Shown here in pieces: positions 23,976 to 32,020 of a DNA stretch of 64,000 nucleotides. Each line of letters starts with the position of its first letter. Position 1 is the stretch's first letter. Under the pieces are notes generated by a model. That model did not search any database. It had not been told where the DNA came from and saw only the letters and a program-made list of their open reading frames with translations. The position numbers were made by a program, and so were the translations under genes. The DNA lies in assembly GCA_018822845.1 (NCBI GenBank), contig JAHJJD010000006.1:42244-106243 (forward strand), read 5' to 3'. The DNA comes from Gammaproteobacteria bacterium. GTDB lineage: Bacteria; Pseudomonadota; Gammaproteobacteria; Thiotrichales; Thiotrichaceae.

Positions 23976-24276
23976 AGCACTGCAACAACTACCTGCTGCC
24001 ATCCTGCCCCGGCTCATCGACATATTTGGCAACACGACTCCCGCCATGATCGCTGAAATCCGCCAGCATGCCGACACTGGCAACCTGCCCGCCATGGGGG
24101 CAGCGGCGCACCGCCTGAAAGGCTCCTGCGTCAGCCTTGGTGCCGAACACATGGCCAATATCTGCAAGAAATTGCAATACAAGGGCGAAAGCAATGACCC
24201 CGCCGGGGTCAACGACATGGTAGAAAAACTGGAAATACTCTACCCGGCAACCTTCAAGGCATTGAAAAACATATAA
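23956..24276 (+). CDS. Stand-alone histidine phosphotransfer (HPt) protein
   Basis: 106 residues, all helical. AAAHRLKGSCVSLGAEHMAN carries the phosphorylatable His (HRLKGS motif, about residue 53). It overlaps the end of the hybrid kinase gene by 20 bp, so it is translated from the same mRNA and should take the phosphoryl group from the second receiver and pass it to a response regulator encoded elsewhere. Confidence 0.88.
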   Translation: MQLLVTEALQQLPAAILPRLIDIFGNTTPAMIAEIRQHADTGNLPAMGAAAHRLKGSCVSLGAEHMANICKKLQYKGESNDPAGVNDMVEKLEILYPATFKALKNI

Positions 24277-24280
24277 ACCA

Positions 24281-24308
24281 AAGAAAGGGCAGACACAGGG
24301 GTCTGCCC
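24281..24308 (-). terminator. Terminator of the FCSD-containing operon
   Basis: gggcagac (24287-24294) pairs with gtctgccc (24301-24308). On the minus strand it is followed by TTTCTTT. It lies between the convergent HPt and flavoprotein genes and may also stop the + strand transcript, although the T-run there is poor. Confidence 0.65.
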
Positions 24309-24353
24309 TACAAACAACACCGCAATCATTTATTGTTGTGATTAGCCTGCCAC

Positions 24354-25595
24354 TCAGGCGAATGTGTCGTTGAACAGGTTCGCCGTCCAGTCAAACATGC
24401 GGCGGTAATTATTGCTGGTAGGCGTAGCTGCCGCACCAAATGACTCCGGCACCAGTTTCATCGTGCCACTGACTTGATCATAGGCATACACTGCCGTCAA
24501 CCAGGAAGCGGTGCTCGCAGAAATTGGGCTGTAACAAGCCGAATTGGTCACTGGTGCAGCATAGGGCTGAGCACCGGAGAGCAGCCGCAACACCGCATCC
24601 GCACACACCTTGGCTTCCGCATTGGCAATATGCCCAGCCTTGGGCTGCCCGGTACCTTGAGAATCACCGATGACATGGATATTGGCTACAGCGGTGGATT
24701 CATAGCTCAGCGGGTTCACACCTGCCCAGCGCCCACCCACATTCGCCAACCCCGATTGCAGGATGATCGACCCGGCGCTGTGTGGCGGGATCACATTCAG
24801 CACATCACCTTTAAAATCACCCAGACTGGTATGCGCAATCCGCTGGTCAGAATCAACCCCCTGCAAGGTGGCATTCGGCACGTATTGCACCCCATAGCTG
24901 GCAAACGCATTGCCGAACGTGGCCGCTTCGACAACGATGGCCGGGTTCGCATCCAGCACCACCACTTTGGAACCCGGCTTGTTGGTACGCAGCCAGTCGG
25001 CCACCACGCAAGCACGCTCATACGGCCCCGGAGGGCAACGGTATGGCGTTCCCGGAATGGTCATGACGAACGTTCCCCCCGCTGGCATGGCGGCAAGCTG
25101 CTGTTGCAACAGGGTCGTCTGCGGCCCTGCCTGCCACGCATGAGGAACCTTGGTGCTATCCAGCCCCGGCACATCCATGAACTGGATACCCGGCGCAATG
25201 ATCAGCCGGTCGTAATTCAGGGTCGTGCCACCGCGCAACTGCACCGACTGGTTGGGTGCATCGATACTATCCACCCAGTCATTCACCACGCGGATACCGT
25301 ACTTTTGTGCCAGCGTATTGTAATTGAAACTGATCTGGCCAAGGCTGCGCTGGTTGTTCAACACCAGATTGCTGAGGATCGGTGAGTAATAAGTGGCATT
25401 GGGTTCCACCAGCGTTACATCGACAGCGGTAGACCAGTGACGCAGGTATTTGGCAGCGGTAGCCCCGGCAAACCCACCACCAATGACCACGATGTGCGGA
25501 CGGGTGGTAGCCGCCGTGATGATGCCGGGAAAGGCCGCGACAGTAGATGCCAATCCTAACGATTTCAGGAATTGACGACGATTCAGATTATTCAT
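24354..25595 (-). CDS. FCSD-like flavoprotein (FccB family), second copy
   Basis: 413 residues. Twin-arginine signal (NRRQFLKSLG), FAD-binding HIVVIGGGFAGATAAKYLR, central RCPPGPYERAC and a C-terminal FCSD domain ending DWTANLFNDTFA. The redox Cys pair of sulfide dehydrogenase is kept (Cys ~187 and Cys ~354 in NSACYSPI). In the characterised Allochromatium enzyme FAD is covalently bound to a Cys in a YYTCYLSN motif; here the motif is YYSPILSN, so FAD is probably non-covalent. It should act in the periplasm, oxidising sulfide or another reduced sulfur compound with the preceding cytochrome lipoprotein as partner (11 bp upstream). A substrate other than sulfide is possible. Confidence 0.82.
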   Translation of the reverse strand: MNNLNRRQFLKSLGLASTVAAFPGIITAATTRPHIVVIGGGFAGATAAKYLRHWSTAVDVTLVEPNATYYSPILSNLVLNNQRSLGQISFNYNTLAQKYGIRVVNDWVDSIDAPNQSVQLRGGTTLNYDRLIIAPGIQFMDVPGLDSTKVPHAWQAGPQTTLLQQQLAAMPAGGTFVMTIPGTPYRCPPGPYERACVVADWLRTNKPGSKVVVLDANPAIVVEAATFGNAFASYGVQYVPNATLQGVDSDQRIAHTSLGDFKGDVLNVIPPHSAGSIILQSGLANVGGRWAGVNPLSYESTAVANIHVIGDSQGTGQPKAGHIANAEAKVCADAVLRLLSGAQPYAAPVTNSACYSPISASTASWLTAVYAYDQVSGTMKLVPESFGAAATPTSNNYRRMFDWTANLFNDTFA

Positions 25596-25606
25596 GATTA
25601 GTTACC

Positions 25607-26707
25607 TCAATTTCCGCCGTTACCATACACACTGGAGAAATAGGTACCGATCATGCGGATTTGCTCGTCGGTATACCCCATCGCCTGCCGGTGCATGATG
25701 TCGTTGGTATTGCTGCTGTATTTCATTTCCAGCATTTCACTGGCAGCCTCGCCACCCTCCTCGGCCAGCCCCTCAATACCGCCTACCGAGCGGCCTTCAG
25801 TACCGTGACACTGGAAACACTGGGAAGCCAGCAAACGCGCACCGTCCGGCGGAGTTACGCCAGTCCCGCCAGTGCTTCCACTGGATGAACCGCCAGAACT
25901 GTTGTCGTCATCATCGGTATCATCCGAGCCATCATTGTCATCGTCATTGTCGTAACGATCATCAATGCCGTCATTGTCATCATCGGTATCACTACTATCC
26001 CTGATACCATCATTGTCATCGTCCACATCCTGACCGTTGGGAACGCCATCGTGATCATGGTCGTTATCAGCGCTGCCATTCCCGCCATTGTCGTTATCGT
26101 AGGTATCCTCAATACCGTCATTGTCGTCATCGGTATCATCCCGGTTAGGTAGGTGATCACCGTCATCATCCTCATACTGGTTGATGATGCCATCACGGTC
26201 AGTATCCATCGGGTCGGAAACGGATGAATCAGGGGATACATCACCCGCAGCACCAGAAATATCCACATCCAGCGGGTTGTCTTCCACACCATCACCGTTG
26301 CTGTCGGAACGCATCGCACTACGCCCCATGGCAAGGTCGGCATAACCCAGATTGACATCACTGCCAGCGCTGGTGAAGGCAATATTGCCCGCTGCCCCTT
26401 TCTTCATGCGGATAGGCGTCACCACCTTGTTGGATGGGTCATTTTCATTGGTCGTCATGACCAGACGGCAGCTAACGCCTTGCGGCAGGCTCAGGGAAAA
26501 GGGATGTTGCGTTGTTCCATCATTGTTGGAATTGACAGCGTAGTAGCTGCCATCCGAACAGAACGCCTCAATCAGGGTTCCGGGCACCTTACCGGCCACG
26601 GAATAGGTTGCTGAACCGGTTGCCGGGGTTGCTCCACCCCCGCCACCACAGGCAGACACCAGAATACCTAGCGCACATGCCAGAGGAATGTTTATACTAG
26701 CTTTCAT
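25607..26707 (-). CDS. c-type cytochrome lipoprotein with a calcium-binding aspartate-repeat stalk
   Basis: 366 residues. Lipobox (ILVSACGGGGG; Cys ~20), a beta domain (~30-135), then ~135 residues of thrombospondin type 3-like DxDxDG repeats (DSNGDGVEDN, DTDRDGIINQYEDDDGD, DVDDDNDGIRDSSDTDDDND), a Ser/Gly linker, and a C-terminal monoheme cytochrome (LLASQCFQCHGTEG, heme Cys ~297 and ~300; likely axial Met in IMHRQAMGY). The cytochrome part matches the small FccA-like protein encoded at 28110-28412. It looks like an FCSD electron acceptor tethered to a membrane on a calcium-stiffened stalk. AAGGAG lies before the ATG. Confidence 0.82.
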   Translation of the reverse strand: MKASINIPLACALGILVSACGGGGGATPATGSATYSVAGKVPGTLIEAFCSDGSYYAVNSNNDGTTQHPFSLSLPQGVSCRLVMTTNENDPSNKVVTPIRMKKGAAGNIAFTSAGSDVNLGYADLAMGRSAMRSDSNGDGVEDNPLDVDISGAAGDVSPDSSVSDPMDTDRDGIINQYEDDDGDHLPNRDDTDDDNDGIEDTYDNDNGGNGSADNDHDHDGVPNGQDVDDDNDGIRDSSDTDDDNDGIDDRYDNDDDNDGSDDTDDDDNSSGGSSSGSTGGTGVTPPDGARLLASQCFQCHGTEGRSVGGIEGLAEEGGEAASEMLEMKYSSNTNDIMHRQAMGYTDEQIRMIGTYFSSVYGNGGN

Positions 26708-26761
26708 AAGCTATTCTCCTTAGTTACCAAAGTGCTTACCCAAACGCTGGGTAAGTTCCAA

Positions 26762-26794
26762 TGCCCCGGTGGTCGCAACACCGGGGCATTTTTT
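26762..26794. other. GC hairpin between the cytochrome and flavoprotein genes
   Basis: tgccccggtg (26762-26771) pairs with caccggggca (26779-26788). The T-run is on the + strand side, opposite to the flanking genes, so it is not a canonical terminator for them. It may be a processing or stability hairpin, or a partial terminator, between the first and second flavocytochrome modules. Confidence 0.5.
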
Positions 26795-26795
26795 G

Positions 26796-28094
26796 TCAAG
26801 CGAACGTATCTGCCATCAGACTCTTGAACCACTTGTTCATTTCTTCATAGTTATCCTTGTTGATTGATGCTGATTCCACCACGCCACTACCGGCAAGCGC
26901 CATCGCAGCGGTAGCCGGGTCATAACGAAACACGGCTGACAGCCAGGAAGCCGTTGTTTTGGTAATCGGCGTATAGCAGGCAGAATTGGTCATGGGCGAC
27001 GGGTTAACCGCCTCACCACGCAGCAAATGAATAATGGCATCTGCACAGACCTTCGCCTCTGCATTGGCAATGTGGCCTGCTTTAGGTTGCCCACTGGCAT
27101 GGGAATCGCCGATAACGTGGATATCAAATGCCGCTGTGGATTCGTAAGTCAGCAGGTTCACACCTGCCCATTTGCCACTAGCATCATTTGCCAGATTGAC
27201 GCCAGACTGGATGGTCTGGGTAATGATTTTGCCCGCCCGTTGCGCAGGAATGGCATTAACGACCTTGCCCTTGAAGCTGCCTGCCGCCGTATTCACGGTT
27301 CCGGTATTGGCATCAATGCTGGTAATGGCTGCATTCGGAACATAGGTAATGTTCTTGTGGATGCTGGTAAAGGCGCGCCCAAAGTTGTTGGGTTCCGCCT
27401 GAATACCATTGTTGGCGTCCAGCACAATGACCTTGCCCCCCTTTTTCACGCGGGTAAGGTAATCAGCCACCACGCAGGCGCGCTCATACGGCCCCGGTGG
27501 GCAGCGGTAAGGTTTGGGTGGGATTGTCAGGATAAAGGTATCCTTCTTGGTCATGGCCTTGATCTGGTTTTGCAGGGAAGTGGTCTGCGCCCCTGCCTGC
27601 CACGCATGGACAACCTTTGCCTGACTGGCTGCTGTCCCTGACATGGGCAAGGCATCAAATGTAATACCCGGAGCCAGCACCAGCTTGGTGTAAGTCAGCC
27701 TGCTGCCATCACTCAGCGTCACCTGTTTCAACAAATGATCAATACCCGTCACGGCCTTGTTGACCACCTGAATGCCGTACTTGCTTTTCAATGTTGTGTA
27801 TTTGTACCCCAACTTGCTCAAGGCGAGATCGCCTGTCAGCACCTTGTTGCTGAAAATGTTGGAATAATAAGTCGCGTTCGGCTCAACCAGCGTTACCTTG
27901 ACGCCAGTACCACCCCAAAAACGCAAATACTTGGCAACGGATGCGCCCGCCATCCCACCACCAACCACCACGACATGACCATTTGCACCGGTATTACCCG
28001 GCATCCCGGTAGCAGCAAACACCTGTTCCATTGGAACAGTCAAACCCAGTGCAGCGCCTGCACTGACAAAACGTAAAAAATCCCTGCGGTTCAT
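26796..28094 (-). CDS. FCSD-like flavoprotein (FccB family), first copy
   Basis: 432 residues. Twin-arginine signal (NRRDFLRFVSAG), FAD-binding HVVVVGGGMAGASVAKYLRF, RCPPGPYERACVVADYL and NSACYTPITKTTASWLSAVF, with both redox Cys conserved. At the position of the covalent-FAD Cys of Allochromatium FccB it has Asn (YYSNIFSN). It shares the GQPKAGHIANAEAKVCADA block with the second copy, so the two arose by duplication within this family. It lies 15 bp after the small cytochrome gene, forming a conventional fccA-fccB pair. Periplasmic sulfide oxidation is the likely role. Confidence 0.83.
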   Translation of the reverse strand: MNRRDFLRFVSAGAALGLTVPMEQVFAATGMPGNTGANGHVVVVGGGMAGASVAKYLRFWGGTGVKVTLVEPNATYYSNIFSNKVLTGDLALSKLGYKYTTLKSKYGIQVVNKAVTGIDHLLKQVTLSDGSRLTYTKLVLAPGITFDALPMSGTAASQAKVVHAWQAGAQTTSLQNQIKAMTKKDTFILTIPPKPYRCPPGPYERACVVADYLTRVKKGGKVIVLDANNGIQAEPNNFGRAFTSIHKNITYVPNAAITSIDANTGTVNTAAGSFKGKVVNAIPAQRAGKIITQTIQSGVNLANDASGKWAGVNLLTYESTAAFDIHVIGDSHASGQPKAGHIANAEAKVCADAIIHLLRGEAVNPSPMTNSACYTPITKTTASWLSAVFRYDPATAAMALAGSGVVESASINKDNYEEMNKWFKSLMADTFA

Positions 28095-28109
28095 GCTTCC
28101 AGCCCTCGT

Positions 28110-28412
28110 TTATTGTTTGGAAAGGTAATCGGCAATCAAGGCAATTTCCTCAGCGGTATATGCCTGCGCGTGGACATTCATCATGTCCCGGTTGGCTTGC
28201 TCCCACTGCATTTCCTGCAACTCCTCCACGATTTCAGAGGGTCGTTCGCCCGCCAGGCTTTCCATGCCGTAACCGTCAGTACCATGGCACTGGAAGCAGT
28301 TGGCTGCCAAAAGCTTGCCCGGATGATTCAGGGTCGCCGGGTTTGCCAACGCAACCGCTGGCAACATCATTACCAGCAGCCCTTTTGCTGCATGGGTCAG
28401 TATTTTCATCAT
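28110..28412 (-). CDS. Monoheme cytochrome c, FccA-like subunit
   Basis: 100 residues. Cleavable signal peptide (LLVMMLPAVALA), then LLAANCFQCHGTDGYGMESL with one CxxCH. The C-terminal YTAEEIALIADYLSKQ is the usual class I end helix and the axial Met is probably in RDMMNVH. ATG 28412 is chosen because AAGGAG lies 6 bp upstream (ATG 28418 is too close to it). It should accept electrons from the flavoprotein encoded directly after it and pass them to the respiratory chain. Confidence 0.85.
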   Translation of the reverse strand: MMKILTHAAKGLLVMMLPAVALANPATLNHPGKLLAANCFQCHGTDGYGMESLAGERPSEIVEELQEMQWEQANRDMMNVHAQAYTAEEIALIADYLSKQ

Positions 28413-28457
28413 ATCCATCTCCTTCGCTGTTAAATGGTTCGTTCGTTATCAGACTGG

Positions 28458-29708
28458 TTAATCTTCATCATCTTCTTCATCTTCCCTATCTTCACGCTTG
28501 ATGCGCAGCGCCAGCAGATTGCCACCGCTCAGGGTTTTGGTTTTGACTTCGAGGAAATCTCCCACATTCAAGTGAGTGAAATTCATCTGGGTAATAGCCG
28601 CCGCACTTTCATCCTCCCAAATGGTGGTCGTATCGACCGAAATCGTATACGTCACGGCAGAATCACTGTCGCGGAAGGCAAAGGTTCGCGCCCCGGAATT
28701 GATCGCTGTAACAGCGCCCTCCAGCTCCTCAATCTGGCTGCTGCTGGATTCCTTGATGGAAACCTCCTCCGCCACAAGCACACCAGCGGCATTGACGCTA
28801 CCCTCCACTTCCACCAATGCGTTCAGGGAAAGGTCGCTGGCAGAACCATCTTCAAATTGCGTCCGGGCGTCAGTCATGACCGGGACGCCATTGACCGAGA
28901 AATCACTGGCGGAAACGAAGCGGGTAATCACCCCCTCCAGTTCCACTTCCGTACCCTCGTCCAGTTCAATGGCCGTGCTTTGCATTTCAACCGAGGAAGC
29001 AAACAGTATGCCGCCCTGCAATGCCTGCTGGCTCTGGACTTCAACATACTGACCGGCTTCCGGTATGCCGGAAGCAAAACCCTGCAAGACAGCGGCTGAG
29101 TAATCCACCGTCAGGCTGCCTATCGTGAACGTCTGGTTGCCCGCATTGACGGTGCCAACTGTTCCCTTCAATTCGAGCGTTTCACCCGGCGTGTAACTGC
29201 CTGACAGCAGACGGATATTGGTCGCCAGCAACATGCCACTGGCATCACGTACACCAGAGACTTCCACGACATTGCCCTGCACCAGATCAGTCAGCAGCGC
29301 AAAACCGGAGTAGATTGTCAGGGCGTTACTGCTGACCCGCTGACCCAATACTTCCAGTGTTACACCGTCAGCGGAAGCCATTGTCACTGCTCCCAGCAAC
29401 ACATTGCTGAAATCAACGCTGGTCGCGGTACCGGTTACACCGTCCGGGTTGGCTTTACCAGTGACGGTGACGTATTCGCCGACGTGATACTCGTTTTGCC
29501 CGCCAGCCACGACGCCATTACGGGTAAAACTGGCCTGATCGACATCATATTCCACACCATTTACAAAAATACTGCCGAACCCGGTAATGGAACCGGAGGA
29601 AATGCCTGTTCCGCTGATGCCACCCTCGGCAAGCTGGGTCTGCCCACCACCGCAAGCACCGAGCAACAAGCCCAGTAACAGGGTTACAAGCAGCGCTTTA
29701 GTCTTCAT
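28458..29708 (-). CDS. DUF5666-type lipoprotein with repeated beta domains
   Basis: 416 residues. Lipobox (GLLLGACGGG), then several repeats of an OB-like beta unit (ISGTGISSGSITGFGSIFVN; VGEYVTVTGKANPDGVTGTA; LVQGNVVEVSGVRDASGMLL; LNALVEVEGSVNAAGVLVAE), the signature of DUF5666 proteins. The C-terminus is highly charged (KREDREDEEDDED). The function of the family is unknown; it is surface or periplasmic and membrane-anchored. The start ATG 29708 (AAAGGAAC upstream) overlaps the DUF6502 gene by 11 bp; 45 bp separate it from the cytochrome gene. Confidence 0.78.
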   Translation of the reverse strand: MKTKALLVTLLLGLLLGACGGGQTQLAEGGISGTGISSGSITGFGSIFVNGVEYDVDQASFTRNGVVAGGQNEYHVGEYVTVTGKANPDGVTGTATSVDFSNVLLGAVTMASADGVTLEVLGQRVSSNALTIYSGFALLTDLVQGNVVEVSGVRDASGMLLATNIRLLSGSYTPGETLELKGTVGTVNAGNQTFTIGSLTVDYSAAVLQGFASGIPEAGQYVEVQSQQALQGGILFASSVEMQSTAIELDEGTEVELEGVITRFVSASDFSVNGVPVMTDARTQFEDGSASDLSLNALVEVEGSVNAAGVLVAEEVSIKESSSSQIEELEGAVTAINSGARTFAFRDSDSAVTYTISVDTTTIWEDESAAAITQMNFTHLNVGDFLEVKTKTLSGGNLLALRIKREDREDEEDDED

Positions 29709-30531
29709 GCGTTGTTCCTTTCCCAACCTGTTCGGTAACAGGCTCCTCAAAGTAGTAAATGCCGACTCCGGCGCGCATCCGCCCTGTGCCTGCGGCTTGC
29801 GGATTGCTGTCACGGTCACGGCTGGCAAGCCACTCGTTAAATTTGATCAGCAATTCCATGCCATCGCCGTTGACCATTTCCTTGAAGGCTGGCAATGCCT
29901 CCACTGGCAGATTGTCGTAGCTGACCTTGCGCTGGAAATACGCCTGCTGGCGGTCTTGCGTGGCGAGGTTGTGGTCAATGGTCGCCACCAGAGCCGCCAC
30001 ATCCATGCCCATGATGTGCAGTTTTTCGGTTTCATCTGCGTGCGGGATGTAACCTGCCCCCATCAGTTGCACATTACCGGCGTCATCCCTTAGCACTGCG
30101 CCGACCCGTTCCATTTCCTGCAACATTGCCCGATAAGGCATGTCGCCACTGTAGCGACTGACCAGGACAGCAAAACTGCCGCTATCCCCCTGGATGGGCA
30201 GCACGGCTGGCCTGCCCTCCTCATCCAGGAATTCGCGGTCATGCAGCCAGCCGGTCATGACGCGAACTCCCCGGTTATAGCTTGCTGTCGGCGTCTCGTC
30301 ATCGGGCAATTGCCGTAACAGGGCAACATCCTTGCGGGTAAGGCCAGTAGCAATGGCGATGCGTGACGTTGTGGGACGCTCGCCTTCTTCCTGCAACAAC
30401 TCCTCCGCGACTGCGACATACATCTGCCGGGCAATCTGGCTGAATTCTCCGAAAGCAATGCCTTTCCGGTGCAGGATGCGCACCAGCGGCTTGAGGATTC
30501 GGCGGACTGTTCGGTAGAGTGCATCTTTCAT
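29698..30531 (-). CDS. DUF6502 family protein, candidate local regulator
   Basis: 277 residues, soluble. MKDALYRTVRRILKPLVRIL and FGEFSQIARQMYVAVAEELL form the N-terminal helices of DUF6502. RPTTSRIAIATGLTRKDVAL looks like a helix-turn-helix (about residues 52-71). Residues ~150-250 form a second domain. The family has no known function. A palindrome only 6 bp upstream of its ATG (30537-30552) is nearly identical to one before the first gene of this cluster, which is why I propose an autoregulator; this is inference. There is no clear ribosome binding site. Confidence 0.7.
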   Translation of the reverse strand: MKDALYRTVRRILKPLVRILHRKGIAFGEFSQIARQMYVAVAEELLQEEGERPTTSRIAIATGLTRKDVALLRQLPDDETPTASYNRGVRVMTGWLHDREFLDEEGRPAVLPIQGDSGSFAVLVSRYSGDMPYRAMLQEMERVGAVLRDDAGNVQLMGAGYIPHADETEKLHIMGMDVAALVATIDHNLATQDRQQAYFQRKVSYDNLPVEALPAFKEMVNGDGMELLIKFNEWLASRDRDSNPQAAGTGRMRAGVGIYYFEEPVTEQVGKGTTHED

Positions 30532-30536
30532 AGTAA

Positions 30537-30552
30537 TGGGAATTTATTCCCA
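30537..30552. promoter_or_regulatory. 16-bp palindrome before the DUF6502 gene (candidate operator A)
   Basis: TGGGAATTTATTCCCA has perfect 7-bp arms around TT. It lies in the 41-bp gap between the TPR and DUF6502 genes and matches operator B (34805-34820) at 15 of 16 positions. Confidence 0.6.
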
Positions 30553-30572
30553 AAAATATTCTTCTGTCAAAT

Positions 30573-31229
30573 TTATTTATGTGAACCTGCCTGAGCCTTG
30601 GCCAGCGCCTGTTTGACCTCGGCGCGGCGGCCTGCATCAGCAACCGGGCGGTTAGGGCGGGCAGGCGCTTGCAGTGCCTTGGTCAGATAGGGCACAGCTT
30701 CATCGTAGCGCTTGGCTTTCAACAGGAAATCACCGTAGAAATAGTTGGGGTCAATGCCATTCGGGTTGATTTTCAGCGCATCCTGCAAATACTTCTCCGC
30801 CTTTTTGTCATCGCCGAACGAAACTGGCCAGCCGGGAACCTGATAGTACAGCACGCCCAGTGACGCCTGCGCCGAACCATCCAGTGCATCCGGATTGGTC
30901 TGGATCGCTTTTTCCAGCAGCCCTTTGGCCTTTTTCACAATGCCCAGTGCTGACATGCTTTTGACGATCCCGGCATCGGTGGACAGGATAATGCCTTCCC
31001 AGATCATCGGTTCAGCGCGGTTGGGGTTGGCCGCGCTCAGCTGGGCTGCGCTTTTTTCCAGCTCATGAATGGCTTGCAACTTGGCATCCTTCCCGCTGAC
31101 CTGATAGTTGATCCGTCCCCATTCGCGCTGGATGTTGAGCAGATCACCATCCATTGACGCATGGGCAAAAGCAGGCAGGAAAGTAGCGCTCATCAGGCAC
31201 AGGCTGATCATTGTTTTGGTAAATGTCAT
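30573..31229 (-). CDS. Periplasmic TPR-repeat protein
   Basis: 218 residues with a signal peptide (MISLCLMSATFLPAFAHA). Several TPR-like helical pairs follow: AIHELEKSAAQLSAANPNRA, KGLLEKAIQTNPDALDGSAQ, AEKYLQDALKINPNGIDPNY, LLKAKRYDEAVPYLTKALQA. It is probably a scaffold for a periplasmic complex. ATG 31229 is favoured because AAGGAG lies 8 bp upstream; ATG 31235 is possible. It lies 20 bp after the SDR gene. Confidence 0.75.
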   Translation of the reverse strand: MTFTKTMISLCLMSATFLPAFAHASMDGDLLNIQREWGRINYQVSGKDAKLQAIHELEKSAAQLSAANPNRAEPMIWEGIILSTDAGIVKSMSALGIVKKAKGLLEKAIQTNPDALDGSAQASLGVLYYQVPGWPVSFGDDKKAEKYLQDALKINPNGIDPNYFYGDFLLKAKRYDEAVPYLTKALQAPARPNRPVADAGRRAEVKQALAKAQAGSHK

Positions 31230-31249
31230 GTTCATACTCCTTGTCATCA

Positions 31250-32020
31250 TTACACTTTAAAGGATTCAAGAATGTCGTTGGCAATATCACGCTTGCCGAT
31301 CAATGCGCGGTCAACCAGCCCCGGCAACACGGCGTTGAGGCGGGTGAAAAAGCCTTCCGGCTGGCCGATGGTTACGTTCTTGCGCTTGTTGATAATGGCG
31401 TCTGCAATAATGCCAGCGACTGTTTCAGGGTCATCATTCGTTACCTTTGTGCGCTGGTGTAATTCCGTAATCATGGCGTTATTCAGCGGAGTCTTGACTG
31501 CGCGCGGCGCAATATGGGTAACGCTGACGCCTTTTCCGGCATACTCACGCCGCAGGGCTTCGGAAAAGCCTTTCAGCCCAGCCTTGGTGGCGGAATAGGT
31601 AGCAAAATGTGGAAATGCCAGCGCGCCGAATACCGAACCGATATTGACGATCTGCCCATTCCCACGCTCCAGCATGCCGGGAAGAACCGCCTGGGTCAGG
31701 CGCATGGGCGCTTCCAGATTGACCGCCAGCATGGTGTGCAGATGTTCCGCTCCCTGCTGCGGGAAATGTCCGAAATACATCAGCCCGGCCAGATTGACCA
31801 GGATGTCGACCCGTTGCGAGGCCAGTTGCGTACAGATATTGTCCAGTTCGGCAGCATCCGCCAGGTTGCATTGCAGGGTATCCTTACCGGCCATCCTGTC
31901 GATGATAGTGACATCGGCTCCCGCCCAGCGCAGATTGGCGGCCAGTTCCTTGCCGATTCCGCCATTGCCGCCAGTTACAACAGCATGCTTGCCGCTGAGA
32001 ATCATTTTGCTAAACAGCAT
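31250..32020 (-). CDS. Short-chain dehydrogenase/reductase
   Basis: 256 residues. HAVVTGGNGGIGKELAANLR is the TGxxxGxG dinucleotide site, VDILVNLAGLMYFGH the NAG-type motif, and the catalytic triad is Ser in VNIGSVFGALAFPHFA with YSATKAG (YxxxK). An Asp after the second strand (TIIDRMAG) favours NAD(H). The substrate is unknown; the operon suggests an acyl-derived alcohol, aldehyde or ketone. GGAGGAGG precedes ATG 32020, which overlaps the upstream gene by 11 bp. Confidence 0.83.
   Translation of the reverse strand: MLFSKMILSGKHAVVTGGNGGIGKELAANLRWAGADVTIIDRMAGKDTLQCNLADAAELDNICTQLASQRVDILVNLAGLMYFGHFPQQGAEHLHTMLAVNLEAPMRLTQAVLPGMLERGNGQIVNIGSVFGALAFPHFATYSATKAGLKGFSEALRREYAGKGVSVTHIAPRAVKTPLNNAMITELHQRTKVTNDDPETVAGIIADAIINKRKNVTIGQPEGFFTRLNAVLPGLVDRALIGKRDIANDILESFKV

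Noticed and set aside
25900..26200. Repetitive tcatcg/gtcatc-rich DNA resembling a microsatellite or CRISPR
   Set aside because: It encodes the Asp-rich calcium-binding repeats of the cytochrome lipoprotein in one continuous frame.
26762..26794. Hairpin as a terminator for the first flavoprotein gene
   Set aside because: The T-run lies on the side appropriate for plus-strand transcription, while both flanking genes are on the minus strand; kept only as a hairpin of unclear role.
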